DNA of 16,713 nucleotides from Pleurotus djamor (lineage: Eukaryota > Basidiomycota > Agaricomycetes > Agaricales > Pleurotaceae), in contig JAPEVF010000959.1 in the NCBI GenBank assembly GCA_029747585.1, positions 1-16,713 of the forward strand, in the 5' to 3' direction. The position numbers and the translations under genes were made by a program. Of this stretch, positions 1-8,804 are shown piece by piece (the stretch's first letter is position 1; every line of letters starts with the position of its first letter). The notes beneath the pieces were generated by a model, which searched no databases, was not told the DNA's origin, and was given only the letters and a program-made list of their open reading frames with translations.

Positions 1-90
1 GGTTTTACGCGTATTTCGTATTAAATAACATGCTTCACTTCGTTTGNTTATTAGTTNGAATGAATCTGAAGCTTGAGTGGGAAGACTTAC

Positions 91-1043
91 TCGATGAGAT
101 GCCAATCCCCTGGAAGACTAAAGCACATATCCTCGAGGACCGTCTCAGCCAGAGAGCGATCATACCAACCGGTCGACTTGTCAAATGTTTCGCACCAGTT
201 AACCGTGGTGGTGGAGAGAGGCGTCGCGGGAAGCCCTAAATTGGGGCTGGGGATGTACTTTGTACTCATGTACGCGCGAGTGGAGTAAGCGTCGAACTGC
301 ATCAGGTAGTCCCAACCCTCATGAGTACCCTCAGCCAGGTCCCTCACCAACTTGTCTGAGAACGGCGTGACCATATCATTGACGATGGGGGTAACTCCGA
401 CCTTGAGATAGTCCTCGCTGACATCAAGCTGGGACCACTGGAAATCGTCCCCGCTCGGGTCAGAGCCCCGCGTTTTTCTGACATCGTTGTAGTACAGTAG
501 CGATTTTTCTTTGGCGTCCTTGAAGAGGTAGGGCCGGAGCTTGCCTTGGAGATCGAAAGGCAGAGTATTCAGAGGACCGTACTTGAACAAGTGGAACAAT
601 CGGGTCATGACAATGGTATCCGGGAAACGCATCGCGCCAACATCCTAAAACAAGATACCCATTGAACAAGATGAACGAAACAAAAAGGCGAGGTGGGAAC
701 GTACATAGTAGTCGTACTTCTCCTTGGAGAAGTGGTGAGTATAGAGACGACCTCCGACGCGTTTGGACGCCTCTAGGATCTCGTACTTGATGCCCAGAGA
801 TTCAAGAATAAGGGCAGCGTATAGCCCACCAACGCCAGCGCCGAGAATCCCAACAGTCATCTCGGGCCTCTGGGCGTCAGCAGAGACCAAGGAAGGAGGC
901 AGAGTCGCGCCATCACGAGGAAGGTGGATTTGTTCATTGGCGGAGAGGGTCGCGTTTAGTTTCGTCTGGAGAATGGTAACATGTTTGTCGATGAGGTGTC
1001 TGCCGTAGTGGGCGTAGATATCGTATGTGGACTGGTAAGGCAT
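91..1043 (-). CDS. FAD-dependent L-amino-acid/amine oxidase, 5' part (partial)
   Basis: Flavoprotein oxidase of the flavin-containing amine oxidase superfamily, probably an L-amino-acid oxidase that deaminates amino acids to keto acids, ammonia and H2O2. Exons are 1043..705 and 644..91, a phase-0 join giving 297 visible residues. The intron at 704..645 starts GTACGT and ends TTTTAG. Removing it joins KYDYY to DVGAMRFP, the YYDVGAMRFP-type motif of this family. The FAD Rossmann motif GAGVGG is at residues 68-73, the acidic end of beta-2 at about E91, and RVGGR at 95-99. Exon 2 ends at a strong GTAAGT donor (90..85), just after WHLIE, where the family usually has a W-x-x-I-x-G-G motif, so the gene continues beyond the left edge. 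The start is set at ATG 1043; an in-frame ATG at 1085 is also possible. Substrate and C-terminal targeting signal cannot be seen. The family call is firm, the substrate inferred. Confidence 0.88.
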
Positions 1044-1855
1044 GTTAATACTGGTACGCGAGTACTGGGAAAACATGAGCCTCACCGTAGGATGCTTTTA
1101 AGTGAATGGACATGAGTGAATACCGAACTTGGGGAGGAGGTTGGATGTAAACAAAGCACCGGCGCTCCATAACGCCTGCTCCAAAGGAGCTGTCACCGCA
1201 GACTACAATTTGGGAATTACTTGAGGTGCATATCGCAGATGACCGGATTATGATGATGTTATCGGTGCTTGGACGCAAGTCAGCTGCGCCAATAAGACGC
1301 TCAGATGCCAGACGGCGACATGACTCCTCTCAGAGGTTGAATAATCTTTACAGTCCAAGGCTCTGTTCCTTTCACGTCAGTGTAAGTATGGATCCGAATA
1401 GAAGCAGGACGTACTCCGAGATTGCATCACAGTGCGATAATGAGTGGTTCAGAACCTTAATGGATGGGTCATCAATGGATCAAGCTCCAATAGCGATGCG
1501 GGCGATTCTGGTCCCTAAGATCGATAGCGATCTGGGGTATTGGGCTTGGTCTGGTTCCTTGATCTGGTTAGCTGTCCATAAGACAATGGTAAAATGAAAA
1601 GAAGTAGGGTGAGGTGTCAGATAAGAGCAACGGCATCAACCAAGCGACGAGAAGGGCACGCATGGTGCGTCCCTTGAGTCAAGGTCCCAGTGACTTGAGC
1701 ATCGCGCTGGGTCTCCAGCGCGGGCACAAGGCGATGCCGGAAGAAAGAAAGCACCAGAGGATTTGAATTTGAACCCCCAATCCACCAACGGAGGAACACA
1801 TGGTGTGCGTTTTACAAGTACCGTATAATTGAGTCAGGGTGGTTTATATACACAA
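1044..1855. other. Intergenic: oxidase promoter side and PEX3 3' side
   Basis: About 810 bp between two minus-strand genes. It should hold the PEX3 3' UTR and the oxidase promoter. Open frames here (1226-1597 plus, 1617-1799 minus, 1045-1278 minus) resemble no family and have no convincing splice partners. I see no clear TATA box. A 5'-UTR intron of the oxidase gene cannot be excluded near 1080. Confidence 0.5.
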
Positions 1856-4383
1856 TTAAATGAACTCATCCTCAAACTTGGAAAACACAATGGCCGATAG
1901 CGCAGCCACTTCCCGCGTATTCATTAGCGTCTAGATAGAAAAATCTGATCAGAAAACGCGTTCCCCAACTCCAAGAGATGGAAGCAAAAGGGAAAAAGAC
2001 TCACATCCACAAGAACATTCGGCAGCCCATTCAACACGTCCTTACTCCACCGGGTCAGCCCAGGGAGCAACGCCGCCAGCCGTATCCTCACTTCCTCTCC
2101 ACCGGCAAGACTATCATCACCCTCAAGTCCAGCAGCGGCAGCAGCCTGAGCCTGTGAATGAGGGAAGAAGATGTCTTTTTCTAGATCATCGAACAAAGCT
2201 TCCACAGCTCGTTCCATGCAGACTTCGAGCACACGGGCAAAGTCAGGTGACGCTATGGTTTGCTGTGTTTCGTCGAGAAGTTGTTGAAATTGCTTGTCCT
2301 CTGGTGATACGTATGCAGGTGTAACAGCGGAATGCTGTAGGTGTGCTATGAGAAATAGTATCAGAAGATGCACGAGTAACAGCACGTGGAGGAGAAGACG
2401 GACCTTCATCTTCAATACGATGGCTCTCTTCGAACGAAGTGATACTTGGTTCAGGAGGGCTTTCCATCCCAGACTGCGAGAAACCAGACCCAGGCAGCGG
2501 GGGAAAGTGTGGATTTGACAGCGGTGAAGACGAGGGGAAGAAGCCTCCTTCTGAGAGCACCCTTTGTGTCATTTCGGGTGTTGGAGGTAAAAGCGTTGAG
2601 AGGAAGCTAGAAAGAACACGATGAGTTGCGGTTCTATGAGCTATGCTTATGAAGATGGCATACTCTATTCGACGCTCACGCCCTTCGAATGTTATTTCGT
2701 GTTCGACGCGCCGCCGAATGTCAGATATCAGCCGATGAAGGTCTATTATTCCGAGTTTAGTTTTGAGGGAGACTCTGATACGGGTGAGGTTAGCAAACAC
2801 GGATATTAAGGAAATGTTAAGCTCACCCGTCCAATACATCCTCAACACCCTTCCTGACCCTCTCTCCAACATCTTTCCACCCCACGTGCAGCATCCACCA
2901 ACTAAGAGTCAGATATTTCCTCTCCACTTCTTCTGATATTAGTGGTACCCCGTCAAGGCCATCGCCCTGTTGAAGCAGAGAAAAGAGTTGCTCCTCGGAG
3001 GGGTCAGGTCCGCCTCCATCAAAGCCCCCATCTGTACCCATGAACCACCGAACGCTCTTGATCGGGCACATGGCCAGTGACATTCCGACAAGGCCGCCAC
3101 CGCCGAACATGAGCATCATGTTCTCTTTTTGTTCCTCGTCCTTCGCTTGTTTTTGGATGGAGTGGACATACGCAGCGCGCGATAATAGAGTGAGTTGTAA
3201 GGAAGTAAAGAGAGACAAGAGAGTTGTTGAGTAAAGAGTTGTCAGTGTTCTTGTAATGGCTGCGTAAGGGACATGAGTAAGACTGTAGTTCATGAAGCGG
3301 GTACACACACCCAAGATCTTGATCTCATTCCATAGTTCCACCTTTGTCCGTCCACTAGCAACTGGTGGGTTCGGGACTACGTCGGGTGGCTGAACAGACG
3401 GCCCTGGTATTGGCTGAGGGTAAGAGAGTAGCGAAGAGCTGGTTGTGTTGGTGGTCGCCGTACTAATGTACGACTGCGCCAGTGGATCGGGCGGCGCGAC
3501 CAAGTGTTGATCTGAAGGTTCCGAATGGTTGATTAACTCCATGCTCGAGGCTATAGGCGACGCCCCATCATTCATAGACACATTATCCGTCATCCAGCTG
3601 GTCGAAGACTGTGACAGGTTCAGTTCGTTCAAGTCATTGGTCGAGGGATCCGTAGGGGAGAATTCAGAGGAGACAATAGATTGGGATGTGGATGTAGACC
3701 CTACATCGGAGTGTGCGTCGGTCTCGGGCGGCGAAGATGGCGCGGCTGATGGGAGAGAAAGCGACAACGCGTCGGATGGCGTGCTAGGTGTCGCTGTTGA
3801 TCCAGCTGGCGGTGGAGGGAGGAGAGACGTCGCGCCAGGGTCGGGATTGGATGGCAGAGGTGCTCTGAGTCCAACGTTTGCATTTTCGCCGTGACTTGCT
3901 GGATTCCTCTGCCCATCGCTCTCCTCAGCCGCTACCACTGTCTTCCTCGAGGACAGGGATTGCAATTCGGAAGTTACGGCTTCAACGTCCATCCCTTCTG
4001 AGATTTGCTCCGAGAGCGTCGATATCAGTGCAAGCACCGTGTAAGAAACATTTTGCTGGTTGGTGTGAAAGCGGCGTTTTAGGCTAATGTCAAACCCGAC
4101 GTAGTTAGCGCGATGAGGGATTTAAGACAGACTGGGAAAGCATAAGACGGAACCAAAAGCACCATTGTGTACGCTGAGACGGCAAAAAAATACCGAGATA
4201 AAGTACTCACTTGTCCCGAGCTACGCGCTCTTGCATGAGGAGTTCCTTGGTGTCATCCAGGCGGTCCTTGACATACTTGCCAACGATGTAGAGGCCGCCT
4301 AAGATGGTGGCCCTCCGTTTCCACGAGGATGACGAAGTTTCGGGTACTGGAAACGTAGACGATGATGATGAACTGAAGACCAT
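1856..4383 (-). CDS. PEX3: Peroxin Pex3, peroxisomal membrane biogenesis factor
   Basis: Pex3 is the peroxisomal membrane anchor that docks Pex19 carrying membrane-protein cargo. Six exons: 4383..4211, 4083..2827, 2774..2664, 2606..2404, 2345..2005 and 1930..1856, total 2160 nt, encoding 719 aa. All joins are phase-consistent; introns are 127, 52, 57, 58 and 74 bp. The N-terminus has a basic patch WKRR then a short membrane segment (about residues 25-40). Exon 2 opens with LKRRFHTNQQNVSYTVLAL, the hallmark Pex3 block. Later blocks are VSLKTKLGIIDL (exon 3) and LLDETQQTIASPDFARVLE (exon 5); the protein ends FSKFEDEFI. At 719 aa it is far longer than human Pex3 (373 aa) or yeast Pex3 (441 aa), because of a Ser/Pro/Thr-rich insert of about 200 residues (roughly 103-301) and a smaller one in exon 4. 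The exon 4 donor is GTCCGT; a second phase-compatible donor lies 17 nt downstream. ATG 4383 is chosen because it puts the membrane segment near the N-terminus; the frame stays open to 4503. Confidence 0.92.
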
Positions 4384-4527
4384 CAGATTTCGCAGCCTAC
4401 GAGCCAGTAATTCGGCGATGAAAATGGGGAAGAAAGAAGAGAACGATGAGGAGAACGCGCAGAGAGCATTTGGCAAAGCAAGTAACCGGTGGTCACATGT
4501 CAAATGGCAATCTGGGCGCTAACTTGA

Positions 4528-4538
4528 GATAAGATAAG
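4528..4538 (+). promoter_or_regulatory. Tandem GATA-factor motifs in divergent promoter
   Basis: GATAAGATAAG gives two overlapping copies of the HGATAR site of fungal GATA factors. It lies about 145 bp upstream of the PEX3 start and 320 bp upstream of the CCCH gene. Such sites often serve nitrogen or iron regulation; a role here is inference only. Confidence 0.35.
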
Positions 4539-4782
4539 ATGTCTCTAACCAAAGTTTTCTCAATCTTTGCTTGGGGGCCTTTGCCCCNATCAATGGCCTC
4601 CAATAATTATCCGACCTTTGATTCCGATTTCAACATCAAAGCGGATAATATCTCGCGACTGAAGCTTGTGCTTGAAGGCTGGCTTATGACGCGTGGAAAA
4701 TGGCGTGACGCGACGCGCTTTGATCTGAACAAAGTAGCCTTTCATCGCGGCTGGTCCATGTTGTGGCTTCATCCAGAGGGCC

Positions 4783-4789
4783 TATAAAA
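4783..4789 (+). promoter_or_regulatory. TATA box of the CCCH-finger gene
   Basis: TATAAAA sits 78 bp upstream of ATG 4861. It is followed by a pyrimidine-rich stretch up to the start codon, the usual look of a fungal core promoter. Confidence 0.6.
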
Positions 4790-4860
4790 CCTCCCTGTTC
4801 CTTTCTCGGTTCAAAATACCCCCTTCTTCAACGTTCAACTCCCACCAACTTCCTCTCTAA

Positions 4861-5782
4861 ATGCCTGTTCCCGACGCTTGCTTCGACTGCGACTGCGCTC
4901 AGTTCAACTTCCGAGGATTTTGTGGTCATACACGTCGTGGTCACGGCCTGAAACTCAGTGGTCGCGCTTCAGGAGGTCGCGTCGGGCGAACCAAGCAATT
5001 CAAGTCCAACGAACTGTCTTTAGCGAAAACCTGTCAGTTCAACCAAACAGGATACTGCAAGTTCGGCTCTCGCTGCAAATTTCGCCTGGAACACGAGAAA
5101 CAGCTGGCTCAGCAAGGGGAAGCCTTGAAGCGACAAAAGGAAGTGGCTCAACACTCTGCTTCCAAGGTACGTTGCCGCGTTGACAACGTTTTGCGACGGA
5201 AAATTAACCTTCATTCAACTTTTCTAGCAATACCAAGCTCAAGAAACTCCGATTGCGAAGTTCTTTGGTATGTATGGCTTCAAGTATAACCCCGCTAACC
5301 CTGCGACTTCGGAATTCCATCGCATGCGCGTCCAATTTGGATGGAAGAGCGACGACACAGACCTCGTCAAAGCCAAGGATCTCTTTCGTGCCGCGCTGGT
5401 GGCTCAATTCAACGACATGTACGGGACCGAGGACAGCTTGAACGGCTGGCAGAAAATCGCGAAGGTCGTTGGATGTGAGTTAAAGGGCCATGATTGCGCA
5501 GAATACAAGAAGGTCATTATTCCCTTTGCTTGACCATCTTCTTCGGATTGATTCTGTCTTGTCTTATAGGCCTTATCCGCGATATACTTCAACTTGGTGG
5601 ACCTGGTCGACCATAAGGATCCAGCATCTAGCATCTTGACGTTCGCTAGCTCTCACGGGCTCAAGGACTACACGTCTACCACCAAGAAGTTCTTCCCCAA
5701 GGACTGCGCTGCACTCGGCGCTGGGGGCTTACTCTTATCCTTGTGCTCCATCTATTCCACTCGCGCGAACGCGTCTCTCTAG
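4861..5782 (+). CDS. CCCH zinc-finger protein of a basidiomycete-type family
   Basis: Three exons: 4861..5166, 5228..5512 and 5570..5782; 804 nt, 267 aa. Intron 1 (61 bp) is GTACGT..TTCTAG. Intron 2 (57 bp) has the weaker donor GTCATT and acceptor TTATAG, chosen because both flanking frames stay open at phase 0 and give the conserved tail NLVDLVD...KKFFPK...GGLL. A CCCH finger lies at residues 58-78: C58-x7-C66-x5-C72-x5-H78. CCCH fingers usually bind RNA and end C-x3-H, so the last spacing is unusual. A second Cys/His cluster is at residues 7-28 (C7, C10, C12, C21, H23, H28). Exon 1 ends in a charged, probably helical stretch. The C-terminal half matches, from memory, a helical domain repeated in many agaricomycete proteins whose function I do not know. 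The family assignment is by pattern, not search. Confidence 0.82.
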
Positions 5783-6302
5783 TCCACAGTCACTACATTT
5801 TGTTTATCTCCTTTGTCTTCTCCTTTTCGCCCCTGTATCGATCAGACACAATTGAATGCCCATTTCACGCATGCTCGCCACACTGGTCATGCGAATATCC
5901 ATGCCTATGAGGGCTAAAATCAATAACGCTCGGAGTCATGTACCCAAGATATCCGTGTCAATGGTGGCGTACCCTTATTCTCCTTTTGAGTCTTTCATCC
6001 CCCTGTATCAATCCCATTTGATCCAATGTTATCCCGCGTCATGGACCACGGTGACCACACTGTTACGCGATTCTGCATGCCTCAACAGCCTCGGATAAAT
6101 GAAGCACAAAATACTCGTGCCCGGAATGATGCGTGCGAAGACCGCCGCGTGTCGAAGCGCAGAAGTGCCCAGTTGTATGGGGCGCAAAGTGTAAAAGTAA
6201 TACTTTTATAAAGCGCACCTTAATATTCGCTCCCCCTCCCTAAATTNAAAGAGAAAATGTGAATAAGAAGTATAGACTTCATTGGGGTGCTTTGACTTAA
6301 AG
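5783..6302. other. Intergenic, no supported gene
   Basis: Downstream of the CCCH gene. Open frames at 5856-6098 and 6026-6211 have no recognisable domain or splice structure. A weak direct repeat is visible: CTCCTTTT followed by CCCCTGTATC near 5819-5840, and again near 5979-6010. A single N lies at 6247. Confidence 0.4.
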
Positions 6303-6303
6303 T

Positions 6304-6359
6304 GGGGGGGGACTTGAAAATCTTCGGGGGGGGGGGGAAGTCGTGCACTTGTGGGGGGG
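6304..6359 (+). repeat. G homopolymer runs
   Basis: Three G runs of 8 (6304-6311), 12 (6326-6337) and 7 (6353-6359) occur within 56 bp. They could fold into a G-quadruplex and are also typical trouble spots for sequencing, so their exact lengths are doubtful. Confidence 0.7.
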
Positions 6360-6372
6360 AACAATTTTGTTA

Positions 6373-6527
6373 TTGACCGTGAGAATAATTTACTGATCGT
6401 GGGAGCGAGATTGATCAGGGTGCCTGGCAACGATATTGACTGTGGAAATAAATGATCGCGACCCTGCACAAGGTTCCCATGGTCAGTAAAATGGTTCTGC
6501 GGTCAGTTTCGGAGTTCCCACAGTAAG
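6373..6527 (+). repeat. Degenerate repeat of about 20 bp
   Basis: Related cores recur at 6373 (TTGACCGTG), 6393 (CTGATCGTG), 6411 (TTGATCAGG), 6436 (TTGACTGTG), 6452 (ATGATCGCG), 6478 (CATGGTCAG) and 6498 (TGCGGTCAG), with a last one near 6518 (CCCACAGTAAG). Spacing is 16 to 26 bp, often 20. Short A/T-rich linkers such as AATAATTTA and TAAAATGG sit between them. This looks like a decayed minisatellite. The minus-strand frame across it reads as a loosely repeated peptide, a by-product of the repeat rather than a gene. Confidence 0.5.
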
Positions 6528-6747
6528 TAGAGACCCCACCCTGACAGAAGTCCGGATCCACGGGGAGCGCCCGCTCTGTAGCGCTCCAGAGCAAAATGTG
6601 CCACCACGTGGATTTATGACCGTCAGTGGGCACTCTCCCGGCAGGGTGCCCGTCGTTAGCAGCATGTCAAGTCAGCTGTACAGGGTATCGACAGAGAACA
6701 TCTGAGAAGCGGTTCTGTCTTAAACAAGTCTTAAACAAGAAATGTAG

Positions 6748-6998
6748 TTAGATTTGTTTGCCGGGGTAAATGCTAACGCACGCGAATTGCTTCGCTGGCC
6801 TACGCGCATTGCCCTTGCATTGCACAGTCTCTGAGAGAACCTTGGGACAGTCAGTAACATTGCTGACTTATTCTTCTCATGGAAAAGGATAGAGAATGGA
6901 TGTAGTACGTACATCAGCGCCTCGGCAGCCTCAGCGGGGAGGGCGACGGCTGAAGCAGCCATGAAGAGGGAGGCAACGACGGCGAGAGAGAACTTCAT
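6748..6998 (-). CDS. Small secreted protein, 66 aa, three cysteines
   Basis: Exons 6998..6913 and 6862..6748; 201 nt, 66 aa. The 50-bp intron has donor GTACGT and acceptor GTCAG; the phase-2 join makes an Ile codon and opens the only frame carrying the cysteines. Residues 1-20 form a signal peptide (MKFSLAVVASLFMAASAVA) followed by LPAEAAEA, which may be cleaved as a short propeptide. The mature part has three cysteines spaced C-x9-C-x12-C and is basic (KGNARRPAK). A TATA box lies about 90 bp upstream, so the start is well placed. I recognise no family. An odd number of cysteines leaves one free or pairing between chains. It is probably exported; its role is unknown. Confidence 0.74.
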
Positions 6999-7084
6999 TT
7001 TGAGTGAGAAAGATGGAGTTCAAAGCTACTGATGCAGAGAAGAGATGCGAATGCAACTTGAGGATATAACGGTGAAAGGTGTCC

Positions 7085-7093
7085 TATTTTATA
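7085..7093 (-). promoter_or_regulatory. TATA box of the 66-aa secreted protein
   Basis: On the minus strand TATAAAATA starts at 7093, 95 bp before the start codon at 6998. The distance matches the other TATA boxes in this window. Confidence 0.6.
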
Positions 7094-8055
7094 CCTGGCC
7101 GGCTTCGAGGCCATGAGCTATGGCAGGCACACTAACAGTGTGGATGCAACGATCGAGTCCTGCGGTCTAAGGCTTGGGTGTGAGTGGCCATACAATTTCG
7201 CGACCGACCGCTTACCATGAATCTATCAACTGCGTCGAAGGCAGCGCCGGATGACTCTCTAGAGCTGACAATGTGATGCAAGTTTGGTGGTACTTGGTAT
7301 ATGCCCGCATGCTTCCTGGATAGCGCGACCGATTCACTTGTGGTAAGCCTGAGTCATCTATCAGCGCTTGAGTACTCACAGCACAAGAATGATTCGAAGA
7401 CGTGCTCAACGAGTACCTTCATTGTTATTCCAGGAAGCATGCGCAACGCTTTTCACAAGTTAGTCGTCGGCATCGACCGAGAGATTTCCACTGAAACTTC
7501 CGCGCCGAAGGGACCAGGGCACGGGTACATATGGGCATAGGTTCTTTCATGGAAATGTGGCGTAAAGCGCGGGGGCGGGGTACGATGTGATTCCGCGGCG
7601 GAAGCAACTGGTCAATTGGTGATTAGCGAGAATGAGCGAGAACACTGGCTTCAGTTACCGGGCGGGAAATCGCCCAACCTCCAACGACGTCCAACCACAG
7701 AGCCGATGGCATTCCGCGTTATGTATTGGTGAGAGGACCACTTACGAAGCCGGGAGATTGAAGTTCGAGCCATGGGTGTTCCATAATTCAGCACGCGGAG
7801 ACAAACATCCAGAGAACGGAATTTTCAAGGACAGCATGACCAGGTACAACTTGCTTCGTATGAATGACTTGGAAAATCGAGTGTTCTGGGGAGAACATCC
7901 AGACAAGGGAGTTTGATCTCGGCTGGCTGTGAAATTGACAAGACATAAAAGTGGGTAAGCCAAAGGTAGGATCCGTTGTGGAGTGTATGTAGTTGACCAG
8001 TGCAGCTCATCTGGCTTCAGACTCCTGATAGTACCTATTGGCATCATAAAAGCAT
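7094..8055. other. Long stretch with no confirmed gene
   Basis: No family is recognisable. The best open frame is plus 7632-7916 (94 aa, first residues MSENTGFSYRAGNRP), with no signal peptide, domain or obvious introns. It carries the near-duplicate stretches CATCCAGAGAACGGAATTTT (7807-7826) and CATCCAGACAAGGGAGTTTG (7896-7915). A plausible donor and acceptor pair (GTAAGC at 7342, CTCACAG near 7381) lies in an unconvincing frame. I treat the stretch as intergenic with possible decayed sequence. Confidence 0.4.
7306..7443. repeat. 15-bp inverted repeat, 138 bp end to end
   Basis: CGCATGCTTCCTGGA at 7306-7320 is exactly reverse-complemented at 7429-7443. The arms are separated by 108 bp. I see no clear target-site duplication beside them, so a miniature inverted-repeat element is possible but unproven. 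Confidence 0.45.
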
Positions 8056-8411
8056 TCATGCGAGTCTAGTCCCATTCATGATAGCGTTTATATGGTTATT
8101 TAGCTCGTGGCGTTGACCGTTCACGTAGTAGAAAAGAAGAACCGAGAGGGTTTCTGGGTCGATATTCTTAATCTGGGCGGGCGTTCAGAGTCAGTGAGCA
8201 CTCCGAGGTTGAACGTTGACGTTCAACGTTGACGTTGATGATCGATCGTTCGACGATCCACGTGGCAAACAGGGGCTTCCTCAGCGTCCTCAGCTGTGCA
8301 GCCGTCAGAAATTCAACTTAGCATGCTCTCTTCAAGTCGAGAGTCTAGTAGAAGTACTTACTTGAATATCCTGAGCGATCTCTACTATCTTGGACAGCCT
8401 GAGGTGGCCAT
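8056..8411 (-). pseudogene. Possible 3' part or remnant of a minus-strand gene
   Basis: Three open segments join in phase 0 across two normal-looking introns. Segment A (about 8411..8362) ends IVEIAQDIQ at a perfect GTAAGT donor. Segment B (8293..8234) reads LRTLRKPLFATWIVERSIIN after a CTGAC branch point and CACAG acceptor. Segment C (8172..8056) reads IKNIDPETLSVLLFYYVNGQ and ends in TGA. The introns are 68 and 61 bp, with CTGAC branch motifs 14 to 20 nt before each acceptor. No start codon is found for segment A and an in-frame TGA lies just upstream, so either an upstream exon is missed or the gene is decayed. I recognise no family. The segments are short enough to be open by chance. Confidence 0.3.
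8208..8265. promoter_or_regulatory. Stacked palindromes and an E-box
   Basis: A 9-bp inverted repeat with a 2-nt centre (GTTGAACGTTGACGTTCAAC, 8208-8227) is followed by a 6-bp hairpin (GATCGT..ACGATC, 8244-8258). A perfect CCACGTGG palindrome containing CACGTG, the core bound by bHLH factors, is at 8258-8265. It lies about 540 bp upstream of the vezatin-like gene and overlaps the tentative minus-strand segment, so the two readings compete. Confidence 0.4.
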
Positions 8412-8595
8412 CTCATACTTATAATCTCGTGGTCGACGCGCCCGACTGAGTCAACGGGTAAGTCGATAGAATCTTTGACTGGGAAGGAAGAATATTCACT
8501 AACAGCTCTTCTACACCAGTGCACTACTCTGTAAATTGCTTAGGTCGCAGGACAATAGGCTAGGCGGCACTAAGGCGCTGTGCCCCTATTTTAGC

Positions 8596-8618
8596 ACAAT
8601 GTCTTACGTAAGCATTGT
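8596..8618. promoter_or_regulatory. Palindrome centred on TTACGTAA
   Basis: Arms ACAATG and CATTGT flank CTTACGTAAG, a near-perfect palindrome of 23 bp with one unpaired base. TTACGTAA (8604-8611) is a known type of bZIP/Yap-family site. It lies about 195 bp upstream of the vezatin-like start codon, a sensible place for an activator. Confidence 0.4.
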
Positions 8619-8804
8619 CCGGGGGAACTCAGGCTCGGGGACAAGGTTGCCTTTGGCATTGATGTTGATACACAACGTCGGTCAGCGCCTCCCCTCCGCC
8701 TGAACTTCTTTCTCACCTCCACGCTCTTTTTTATCCTTCTTGACGCTCCTCTAACTTAACGACGCACATATTACACCTTTTTGGAATCGAACAGGACTGT
8801 GACA

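Noticed and set aside
1226..1597. Plus-strand 123-aa frame between the oxidase and PEX3 genes
   Set aside because: The translation has no recognisable domain, no introns that improve it, and no promoter signal.
1750..1815. tRNA-like T-loop on the minus strand (GGGGGTTCAAATTC)
   Set aside because: No matching acceptor, D or anticodon arms can be drawn around it; the flanking bases do not pair as a T stem.
2294..3894. Several plus-strand frames inside PEX3
   Set aside because: They are antisense to PEX3 exons and show no independent evidence.
5475..5480. Strong GTGAGT donor inside the CCCH gene
   Set aside because: With the acceptor at 5568-5569 it shifts into a frame that stops after about 14 codons and loses the NLVDLVD domain. 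The weaker GTCATT donor at 5513 keeps phase 0.
6206..6469. Minus-strand 87-aa frame
   Set aside because: It runs through the G runs and the decayed repeat and contains an N; its repetitive peptide is a by-product of the repeat.
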